NCBI GenBank assembly: GCA_031551255.1
Contig: JAVBNW010000011.1
Location: forward strand, 1 to 21,073
Source: JAVBNW01 sp031551255
GTDB lineage: Bacteria; Bacillota; Clostridia; Christensenellales; UBA1750
Reading direction: 5' to 3'
Length of the DNA: 21,073 nucleotides
Positions 14,911 to 21,073 of the stretch are shown here, in pieces. Under the pieces are notes generated by a model, which was not told the DNA's origin, did not search any database, and saw only the letters and a list, made by a program, of their open reading frames with translations. Positions within the stretch are counted from its first letter, which is position 1; the number at the start of each line of letters is the position of its first letter. A program made the translations under genes and the position numbers.

Positions 14911-15948
14911 ATGAAAAAGCTCAAGATCGCCCTGATCGGCGCGGGCAACATCGCGCAATCCACCCATCTACCCGCATATGCGAAGCGCGACGACGTCGAA
15001 GTCGTGGCGGTTGCGGACTGGAACCTCGAGCGCGCGAAGGCCTGCGCCGAAAAGTTCGGCATAAAGCATGCGTTCTCTAGCGCCGAGGAGGCTTTTAAGC
15101 TTGACGATCTGGACGTTGCCGACATCTGCGTATGGAACAAATCCCACGCGCCGGTAGCGATTGCGGCCTCGGAGCGCAAGCTTCACGTGCTGTGCGAAAA
15201 GCCCATGGCCTGGGATCTTGCCGACGCGCTTAAAATGAAGGCCGCCGCGGACAGGGCGGGCAAGACGTTCATGATGGCCATGGTAAACCGCTACCGTAAC
15301 GAGGTGGCGCTGCTGAAGGCGCTGGCCGCCGAGGGCAAGTTCGGGGATATCTACTACGCTAAAACGGCGATGGTGCGCCGCCGCGGAACTCCGCTGGGGT
15401 GGTTTACCGATACGCAAAAGGCCGGCGGCGGCCCGGTAATCGACATCGGGGTGCACTGCATCGACCGCACGTGGTACCTGATGGGCAGCCCAAAGCCCGT
15501 ACGCGTTAGCGCGAGCACCTCCTACCGCATCGGAGACTATAAGACTAAGGGCGTAAGCCGCTGGGTGGCGCTGGACAGCGACGTTACAGCGTTTGATACC
15601 GAGGATTCCGCGTGCGGCGTCATCCACTTCGAAAACGGCGCGAGCATGCTGTTTGAGGTATCCTGGTCCATCAACCTGCCGGATGCGGACTATACCTACA
15701 TCGCGGGCTCGAAGGCGGGCGCTTCGCTCTCACCGCTGGAGGTCTATTGCGAGGACGCGGGCTATCTGAGCACGAATACGCCCACGTTCCTGAAGAACGA
15801 TCCCTATGAGGAAGAGATCGATCACTTCATCAAGTGCGTCAACGAGGGAAAAAAGCCAATTTCGCCGATCGAAGAAGGGGTGGAAGTCGAAAAGATGCTG
15901 ATGGGCATCTACGAATCCGCCAAGCTGGGCAAGGAAGTTACGCTGTAG
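14911..15948 (+). CDS. Gfo/Idh/MocA family oxidoreductase
   Basis: This 345-residue cytoplasmic NAD(P)-dependent dehydrogenase has a Rossmann dinucleotide site GAGNIA at 10-15 and the cofactor-binding CEKP motif (EKP at 96-98). The catalytic stretch GGGPVIDIGVHCID at 172-185 carries D178 and H182, which match the Asp/His pair of inositol and sugar dehydrogenases. The C-terminal half is the expected mixed sheet domain that binds substrate and forms oligomers. Substrate is not determinable; sugars, sugar acids and inositols are usual. ATG 14911 follows AAAAGGAGG at seven bases. It has its own promoter and a strong terminator, so it is probably a single-gene transcript. The lysine of EKP and the His of the active site are intact. 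Confidence 0.93.
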   Translation: MKKLKIALIGAGNIAQSTHLPAYAKRDDVEVVAVADWNLERAKACAEKFGIKHAFSSAEEAFKLDDLDVADICVWNKSHAPVAIAASERKLHVLCEKPMAWDLADALKMKAAADRAGKTFMMAMVNRYRNEVALLKALAAEGKFGDIYYAKTAMVRRRGTPLGWFTDTQKAGGGPVIDIGVHCIDRTWYLMGSPKPVRVSASTSYRIGDYKTKGVSRWVALDSDVTAFDTEDSACGVIHFENGASMLFEVSWSINLPDADYTYIAGSKAGASLSPLEVYCEDAGYLSTNTPTFLKNDPYEEEIDHFIKCVNEGKKPISPIEEGVEVEKMLMGIYESAKLGKEVTL

Positions 15949-16006
15949 AAAGTTTTCCGTTGAATAGACTCTATTTGCAAGGCAAAGACCGTTCGGTATC
16001 GTGTCT

Positions 16007-16044
16007 AGTGAAATGACCGCTGTTTGCGGTCATTTCACTTTTTC
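16007..16044 (+). terminator. Strong intrinsic terminator after the Gfo/Idh gene
   Basis: AGTGAAATGACCGC (16007-16020) pairs perfectly with GCGGTCATTTCACT (16026-16039) around a five-base loop (TGTTT), followed by a T-run to 16043. The stem has 14 base pairs. This marks the boundary between the housekeeping region and the toxin remnants. Confidence 0.92.
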
Positions 16045-16081
16045 ATTGATGATAGCTTATATAGGCAATGCTCAATAAAAA

Positions 16082-16116
16082 TATGTCGCGTTATGTCGTA
16101 CAAACCCTCCTATACT
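16082..16116 (+). promoter_or_regulatory. Candidate promoter of the barnase-like gene
   Basis: TATACT lies at 16111-16116, about 30 bases before the start codon. Just upstream, TATGTCG occurs twice exactly ten bases apart (16082-16088 and 16092-16098), which would put both copies on the same helix face, as paired protein-binding sites often are. No clear -35 box is seen. Confidence 0.4.
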
Positions 16117-16144
16117 TGCCCCGTAACTTGAAGGGAGGTAGTAT

Positions 16145-16675
16145 ATGAAAAGCTATGATGGATTCGACGATTGGTTTGACGGGGTAAAAGAGAGAGTGCG
16201 CACATGGAGCGAGCAGGTCAAAGCATTAGGGTCGTAGCAGTGGAACGTGGAAGCAATGGATGGGGAAAGCAGTAGCGCCTCCAGTTCATCAGAGTTGTCG
16301 GTGCGGCACCTTCCGCTTCCGGCAATAAGAGCCGGAACGGCTACCATTCGTCAGGAAGAGGGTGCGGATTGGCATCTACTATTTCTGGGCGAATTGCCGG
16401 AGTATCATATTACTAAACAGGATGCAAGTGCGCTCGGTTGGAAAAGCAAAAAAGGAAATTTAGCTGAGATCGCGTCGGGAAGCATGATTGGCGGAAGGAT
16501 ATAATGGAATGGCGATGACGGTAAATTGCCAAATGCATCTGAACGAATTTGGTATGAGGCAGATGTCAATTATACATATGGTTATAGAGGTGAACACATA
16601 ATTTTCTATAGTGATGACGACCTGCTTTTTATTACATATGATCATTACAAGATATATATAGAAATTGCTAAATAA
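16145..16675 (+). pseudogene. Barnase-type ribonuclease, broken by two in-frame stops
   Basis: A single frame of 176 codons begins with ATG 16145 after GGGAGG and ends at TAA 16673-16675, but it is interrupted by TAG at 16235 and TAA at 16502. The second half matches barnase (ribonuclease N1/T1 family): LPEYHITKQDASALGWKSKK, GNLAEIASGSMIGGRI, then after the stop DGKLPNASERIWYEADVNYT and FITYDHY. The barnase catalytic Glu73, Arg83 and His102 have equivalents at 16556 (GAG), 16586 (AGA) and 16643 (CAT). Arg87 is replaced by Ile. The second stop falls where relatives carry Tyr or Phe. The N-terminal 90 or so residues have no signal peptide and were not recognised. Barnase cleaves RNA and kills cells lacking its inhibitor. 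Two stops indicate an inactive relic, unless sequencing or assembly errors explain them. Confidence 0.85.
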
Positions 16676-16689
16676 GGAGAGAGAAATAT

Positions 16690-16893
16690 ATGGCGGAATG
16701 GCTTGATCAAAATGAATGGGCGCACCGGGAAATCGACTTTAGCGGCTGCAAACACATCCATGACCTGTGTACATCCGCAAACTCACTGGGAAAAATCCGC
16801 ATGCTAATTGGCAATAACCTTATTGTTGGCAATAAGAAAAAACGCCCTACACGTTTATTGTCGAGCCAATTTATCTTGTCAAGAATGCTTTGA
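16690..16893 (+). pseudogene. Degenerate barstar-like immunity gene
   Basis: This 67-codon frame starts 14 bases after the barnase remnant and is preceded by AAGGAGAG. The first 30 residues, with HREIDFSGCKHIHDL, resemble the N-terminal strand and helix of barstar, and GNNL near residues 41-44 resembles the barstar YYGxNLDALW helix. After that the similarity fades, and the frame ends early compared with barstar (about 90 residues). Reading frames shift in the later part: another frame gives FIVEPIYLVKNAL just beyond. Barstar binds barnase and blocks its active site. The position directly behind the nuclease supports the identity, but the sequence similarity is short, so this is a moderate call. 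It looks decayed. Confidence 0.55.
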
Positions 16894-17190
16894 TGGCGTG
16901 CGCCACGGATCATACGAACAGGCGTCCTTACCCCTTGTATTAAATCAACCCATTATACCGGGAGCCTTTGATGAAAATACTTGCTGCATATCTCGAAATA
17001 CTTCCTCAAAAAACCTTTTGTGCTCCACTCGCCGCCTCTGCTGGGCAAAAAAGAGCATCGGCATCATTCGGATGGATATCATGCCCGATCGCATCATTAT
17101 ATGTAATGTAAACTTGCCAGCGTATCATGCATCCATACATGCATACCATTAATTTTAGACATTCCATATTAATATATAGCATGTATCAGT
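16894..17190. other. AT-rich gap with no supported gene
   Basis: About 300 bases lie between the barstar-like remnant (plus strand) and the end of the second Rhs tip (minus strand). A 46-codon plus-strand frame (16971-17111, ATG after GGGAG) and a few other short frames exist, but none resembles a known protein. It may contain the eroded 3' half of the immunity gene. No hairpin and T-run terminator was seen. Confidence 0.4.
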
Positions 17191-18457
17191 TTAAAAATAA
17201 GTCTGATCGATTATATAGTCTTTCGCATTCGAGGCCTTCCAAGACATTCCCGCCGTAAAAGCAGGTTCTATTGCAAACAATACAGAAGCTCCCATAAACT
17301 CAGTAGTGCTATCTAAAATGGGTGGAATAGTCATTCCTAATTTTCCCGCTGCTAGGCTTGAAAAAGATGCTATGGACTCTATAAAGCCAAAGGATCCCCA
17401 AAAATCTGCCTCTCTTCCAAAATCGTCTGCCCGTGCTTCCATACTCTCCTTTGAACCCTCATAAAGCGAAATTGATGTCGCGGAAGTACCGCCATGATAC
17501 CAACTGATACTGTATTCCGTGATCCCTTCAAACGGCGTATGAGCGTATAGTTTATACGGGTCGTCCCAATTAGCATATGAGGCGAGCCCGGAATTTCCTA
17601 CAATATCTTTGATCCCGTCATTTACACCCACTATATAGGATCCCTTAAGCGATGAAGCCCTTTGAGGTTTAGTGACATACTGATATATATAGTAATCGTT
17701 GATCGCTGCCTGGTTGGCTGAACTCATGGAGAAACCACCGTACTTAGCAACACTATTTTGAGACGCCTATAAGCCCGGTATGAATAGTAGTCGCGGATTG
17801 CGGCTTCATCTGCGGGAGATAAGGTACCGCTATATAAGGCGATATCTTCCTCTGCATTTTTGAACCCTTTAATCCAAGCGGATCATGGAGCGCGATCGAG
17901 TTGTTAACGCAATAGGTATACCAGTTCAGCCCGGACAGGATGGAGTCGATTCTAGCAAACCTGCCAATTTTCGAAATGTAGTAGCGATGGTATAGATAGT
18001 AGGTCTCTGTCTCACGGTCGAAGTACTGGCCAACGTAGAGGAAGGGGTTAACGTCAACAGCTTGGGAGCCCTGTCCGCAGTGGTCGCTCGCATCGCCATC
18101 CGGCACGCCGAACGCGTCGTACGCGTAGGTCTTCGTCGTGATGGAAGCGCCGAGGGTTTCCTTCTCCTGGGTCAGCCGGTTCAGGCTGTCGTACTCGTAC
18201 GCGGTCACCGTGCCGGTGTGCTCGGTCTTCGTCAGCTCCGCGCCGTTCACCGCGTAGGCATGCGTATCGCTGGATGAAACCGTGCCTCCGCTCATCTTAT
18301 TGTATAGGGCCGTCACGCAATTCGCAAGGTTCACGCTTCGCTCCTCGGTAGCGTTGTTCGCGTATGTCGTCTTCACCCGGTTGCCATCTGCGTCGTGCGC
18401 ATTCCCCTCGCGCGATACGCCCGCGCCGTCAAATGGCGTCGTATACAAAAAAACCAT
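17191..18457 (-). pseudogene. Second Rhs core and tip, shortened and frameshifted
   Basis: Read leftward, this begins inside an Rhs core (TTPFDGAGVSREGNAHDADG), continues through Rhs repeats (YEYDSLNRLTQEKE) and the core end (NPFLYVGQYFDRET, then LHDPLGL), and enters a tip. The frame then breaks twice. After GLKGSK (near 17865, in a run of five A) the coherent peptide NAEEDIALYSGTL moves to another frame. Near 17760 it moves again to the frame ending at 17191, which holds YGGFSMSSANQAAINDYY and about 160 more residues. Compared with the neighbour copy it lacks 254 codons of core. Rhs proteins carry a variable C-terminal toxin; this tip (with a hydrophobic stretch near its end) was not recognised. 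The 5' part of the gene is missing, so this is an orphan tip fragment. Confidence 0.8.
18112..18263. repeat. Direct repeat, left copy (matches 20922-21073)
   Basis: These 152 bases match 20922-21073 at a constant offset of 2810 with four mismatches (at 18122, 18210, 18242 and 18251). The match continues to the window edge. It encodes Rhs repeat residues and reflects duplication of the Rhs core. Confidence 0.92.
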
Positions 18458-18590
18458 GAAAAAGGGTTGACGCAGAAAACCGCGACAACCCTATATAACA
18501 TCTTCATCGGGGAATGTCCCCCTTACGTCCTTCGTCCTTGTAACGCTGTAGGGTGGTCGTTTCCCCATTGTGAACGCAACAATGCACGCC

Positions 18591-18728
18591 TTATTCCGCA
18601 GCATCACGATTAATCTTCCGCCAAAGATAACAAAACTTTGGCACCAGATATTTATGCGTGGCCCAGTCTAGCTCCCAAAGTTGTGCCGCGTTTGCAGAAT
18701 ATCCGTCGGACTTGGCCTGTTTCCAACA
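18591..18728 (-). other. In-frame open extension beyond the membrane protein stop
   Basis: Directly after the TGA of the small membrane protein, the same frame stays open for 45 codons to TAA 18593-18591. It encodes a protein-like peptide rich in aromatic and charged residues (ELDWATHKYLVPKF). It could be the rest of a longer protein cut by a stop mutation, or a fragment of another gene. A chance open run of this length is not rare. Confidence 0.3.
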
Positions 18729-19061
18729 TCAGGCTTCAGGTGGCATATTTTTCGCACGCCAGAAAGCAAGTCTATAGGTGATGTATACCCCAACAAAATA
18801 TAGAATCCCAATTTCTATATATTCTCTGGCCGGGATGAGTTGGGGAAAGAGGGGAGTCAAATGCTCAAAAGCAATCGGAAATATCGCTATTGGAAATATA
18901 AAAAATAGTATCATTAACTTTATACCATTTCCCAAAGCCTTAAGCCATAAATTGAATTTGTGCTTATCTTTCCATGTAGACTCAAAATCCCCCTCTGTTG
19001 TTGCCCATAGAATCACAAACGCGAAAATAGAAAACCAAATGTACCACGGCTTCCTCTTCAT
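18729..19061 (-). CDS. Small three-helix membrane protein, candidate Rhs immunity
   Basis: The 110-residue protein begins MKRKPWYIWF and has three likely membrane helices at about 6-21, 47-65 and 81-100, with a polar loop (EGDFESTWKDKHKF) after the first. It starts at ATG 19061 with a strong GGAGG box, 73 bases downstream of the Rhs tip stop and on the same strand. A small gene directly behind a toxin tip is the usual place for the cognate immunity gene in polymorphic toxin loci. No known immunity family was recognised. A membrane immunity protein would fit a toxin that acts at or in the membrane, but that is inference. The frame remains open past the stop, so the original protein may have been longer. 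The gene is AT-rich like the neighbouring tip and unlike the Rhs core. Confidence 0.7.
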   Translation of the reverse strand: MKRKPWYIWFSIFAFVILWATTEGDFESTWKDKHKFNLWLKALGNGIKLMILFFIFPIAIFPIAFEHLTPLFPQLIPAREYIEIGILYFVGVYITYRLAFWRAKNMPPEA

Positions 19062-19134
19062 TCGTTCCTCCGTTTCACAGAATGCCATATGTCCTACAGG
19101 CATTTATAGTGGACTACTTTCGTCGAACGAAGTA

Positions 19135-21073
19135 TTACCACTTAAGCGATCCAGAAAGTCCAAACACAGACGATAGCTTGATGTCAAGCCCACTTTTATT
19201 GATTTTTAGCCCTATACCTCCTGCCAACGCTTCCGCCTTTCCCTCGACGACCAGCTTACCCAATTTTACGTTCACTCCGACACTAACCAGACTAGCTCCT
19301 AATTCTCCTCCTGTGTTATCGGGACCTAATCCAAACTTTACACTAGCGCTTGGTCCATTTACAAACCATCCCCAATTACCTAGTTTCTGCCCAACCCCCA
19401 CCAACACAAATTCTCCATCAATAAAGTTCAAGCCTCTGCTAAAGTCAAGCGCATCTACTGAATAACGCATACCTTTTACGAAGAAGCTCCCAAACTCTTC
19501 ATATATCCCTCCTTTAAAATCCAGTGCATTTCCTTTAGGGTACGGATCCATAGTACCATGGTTGTACATCACCAGCATGTTGGCATATTGATTAACCAAT
19601 GGGTCTGACCATGGGTCATAAAAAGTATATCCTGTCCTAGCTAACCACTCGTTGAGGCCCTGTTTCTGATTTTGATATGCATAGTAATCGTAAATCGCTG
19701 CTTGATCTGCCGGATGCACAACCGTAGAACCACCATATGCATTAATCGCTTGTTGTGTTTTAACTTGGGCCCCATTGTAATAATCGCGAATCGCCGCCTG
19801 CTCCGCGGGATCCGTAACGCCATACCCCGCAATGGCACTGCCGGCAGTGGGATAGTTCGTCATGATGCCCTGTCCTGCCGTTCTGTTGCCGCCAATGCTA
19901 TTGGGCACCTGGGCCGCCAATCCGGACACGTCAACAAAACACTTCGGATTGTTGCCGCAATAAACATACCAGTTCAGCCCATCCTGCGCGGGATCGGCGG
20001 AGGAAAAGCGCCCGAGCACAGGATTATACATCCTCGCCCTAAGGTAGTACGTCCCGGTCTCCCTGTCGAAGTACTGTCCGGTGTACAGGAACGGATTGAC
20101 GTCGCCCGGTTGGGCATCCTGCCCGCCCTGCTCGTCGGCATCCATATCCGGCACGCCGAACGCGTCGTACGCGTAGTTCCTCGTCGCGCTGCCGCCCGTG
20201 GCGCACAACTGCACCGTGTCCCCGTGCGCGTTGTAGCGGTAATACTGCCGCGATGCGCTCCCTACGGAAGTCTCCATCGCAAGCAGCTTCCCGCCCCGCA
20301 GGTATCTCGCCCGCAGCGCGTTGGCCTCGTCCGTCTCCGCCACGATCTCCCCGCCGTCCCACACGTGCACCAGCGTCGCGGTGACCGTCGCGCCGTTCTC
20401 CGTCCTGGAAGTTGTTTTCAAGGTGCGCAGCCCATCGGGCCTATAGGCATACGTCGCTGTCGTCGAGTAGATCACCGGCGCGACCGGCGTGCCCGTCGTG
20501 TTGCCCTGCCCCGCCGCCTCGCCCTTCTTAAACGAAGTCAGCTTATCCCACACGTCATATCCGCTGACCTCTTCGCCCACGAGCGACCAATACTCCGTCT
20601 CGCCCGCCTCGGTTCCCCTATACAGGCTCTTCCTCGTTTGGCTGCCATTGTTGTCGTAGTCGTAAGTACTCTTAGTGTCGCCTGTCCCAAATTCGTTGTC
20701 CGGCGCCGAGTTGTATGGTGATAAGTCGTACGGCATCCAGTCATAGCTGCCATACAGAGCGCCGGTTATGTCGCCGGCCGTGCCGGAACCGTTGCCGCCA
20801 GAATCACCATCATCCGCCAGCGTCTTTTTCTCGGCCAGCAGCCTGTCGTTGGCGTCGTAAGTGTAAGTAACCTCCCAGCTCTCTCCGGGCTTCGTCACCG
20901 CCATCCTCGTGCGGTTTTGCCACGCGTCGTATGCGTAGGTCTTCGTCGTGATGGAAGCGCCGAGGGTTTCCTTCTCCTGGGTCAGCCGGTTCAGGCTGTC
21001 GTACTCGTACGCGGTCACCTTGCCGGTGTGCTCGGTCTTCGTCAGCTCCGCCCCGTTCACAGCGTAGGCATGC
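19135..21073 (-). CDS. Rhs-repeat protein with unrecognised C-terminal tip, 5' end missing
   Basis: The frame is open through the right edge, so only the C-terminal 645 or so residues are seen. About 375 residues are Rhs core: YD repeats such as YEYDSLNRLTQEKE, YTYDANDRLL and YDYDNNGSQT, then the conserved core end NPFLYTGQYFDRETGTYYLR with YNPVLGRFSSADP and GLNWYVYCGNNP. The core ends near 19915 at FVDVSGL, where the usual D-P-x-G-L has Val for Pro. Rhs cores form a shell that encloses a C-terminal toxin, which is cut off near this motif. The tip of about 263 residues has two QAAIxDYY motifs near its start and a beta-rich, Gly-rich end (VNVKLGKLVVEGKAEALAGG); no known toxin motif was found. 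The tip is AT-rich while the core is GC-rich, as expected after tip exchange. Confidence 0.88.
   Translation of the reverse strand, partial: HAYAVNGAELTKTEHTGKVTAYEYDSLNRLTQEKETLGASITTKTYAYDAWQNRTRMAVTKPGESWEVTYTYDANDRLLAEKKTLADDGDSGGNGSGTAGDITGALYGSYDWMPYDLSPYNSAPDNEFGTGDTKSTYDYDNNGSQTRKSLYRGTEAGETEYWSLVGEEVSGYDVWDKLTSFKKGEAAGQGNTTGTPVAPVIYSTTATYAYRPDGLRTLKTTSRTENGATVTATLVHVWDGGEIVAETDEANALRARYLRGGKLLAMETSVGSASRQYYRYNAHGDTVQLCATGGSATRNYAYDAFGVPDMDADEQGGQDAQPGDVNPFLYTGQYFDRETGTYYLRARMYNPVLGRFSSADPAQDGLNWYVYCGNNPKCFVDVSGLAAQVPNSIGGNRTAGQGIMTNYPTAGSAIAGYGVTDPAEQAAIRDYYNGAQVKTQQAINAYGGSTVVHPADQAAIYDYYAYQNQKQGLNEWLARTGYTFYDPWSDPLVNQYANMLVMYNHGTMDPYPKGNALDFKGGIYEEFGSFFVKGMRYSVDALDFSRGLNFIDGEFVLVGVGQKLGNWGWFVNGPSASVKFGLGPDNTGGELGASLVSVGVNVKLGKLVVEGKAEALAGGIGLKINKSGLDIKLSSVFGLSGSLKW
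20922..21073. repeat. Direct repeat, right copy (matches 18112-18263)
   Basis: This is the second copy of the 152-base Rhs core segment, reaching the window edge. Its left end, ACGCGTCGTATGCGTAG (20922-20938), recurs with one mismatch at 20160-20176, exactly 762 bases away. Confidence 0.92.

Noticed and set aside
16145..16675. Stop-codon recoding in the barnase-like gene
   Set aside because: Both TAG and TAA are used as normal stops by nearby intact genes, and no recoding signal was seen; nonsense mutation is simpler.
16808..17152. 114-codon plus-strand frame overlapping the barstar-like remnant
   Set aside because: It starts inside the remnant in another frame, has many Cys, His and Ile without pattern, and resembles no protein.
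19100..19134. Imperfect hairpin (ACTTTCGT / ACGAAGT) after the Rhs stop
   Set aside because: The stem has a bulge and no T-run follows; transcription probably continues into the membrane protein gene.
19672..20721. 349-codon plus-strand frame antisense to the Rhs core
   Set aside because: It is the reverse of Rhs coding sequence, without a ribosome binding site or recognisable domain.

Overview
The window looks like chromosomal DNA of a GC-rich member of the Bacillota, most likely a gut-type Clostridia. The reasons are strong GGAGG-type ribosome binding sites, TATAAT/TATACT-type promoters (often extended -10 boxes), and typical Firmicutes families: a URO-D-like methyltransferase homolog, an ASCH protein, a WYL regulator, an AI-2E exporter-family protein, a YcxB-like protein and RadA. 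No rRNA, tRNA, CRISPR array, insertion sequence or phage module was recognised. The order-level guess (Christensenellales or Oscillospirales) is inference only.

Layout. (1) 1-2266: a GNAT acetyltransferase on the minus strand that runs off the left edge, then a plus-strand pair encoding a URO-D family protein and an ASCH protein. (2) 2505-9189, minus strand: two probable operons. The downstream one is peptidase S51, sialidase-like BNR protein, Cys-rich small protein. The upstream one is DUF2339 membrane protein, AI-2E transporter, WYL regulator. A 14-bp inverted repeat lies between them, spanning the end of the regulator gene and the putative promoter of the S51 operon. (3) 9275-11831, minus strand: a P-loop kinase, radA and a YcxB-like membrane protein. 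(4) 12028-13440: a membrane-anchored, propeller-like protein, divergent from (5) a metallophosphoesterase and a Gfo/Idh/MocA oxidoreductase on the plus strand, closed by a strong terminator near 16.0 kb.

(6) 16.1-21.07 kb is a different kind of DNA: a mosaic of AT-rich and GC-rich pieces holding a decaying polymorphic-toxin (Rhs) locus. From the right edge leftward on the minus strand there is an Rhs core with an unrecognised beta-rich C-terminal tip, then a three-helix membrane protein that is a good candidate immunity protein. Next is a second, shortened and frameshifted Rhs core with a different tip. Facing them on the plus strand is a barnase-type ribonuclease gene broken by two in-frame stop codons, followed by a degenerate barstar-like gene. 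The two Rhs copies share about 152 bp with four mismatches, and the shorter one lacks exactly 254 codons between two 17-bp repeats.

The most interesting material is the unassigned Rhs tip with its membrane-protein neighbour, the repeated QAAIxDYY linker motif shared by the two tips, and the dead barnase/barstar-like pair. The rest is mostly ordinary chromosomal housekeeping and metabolic genes.
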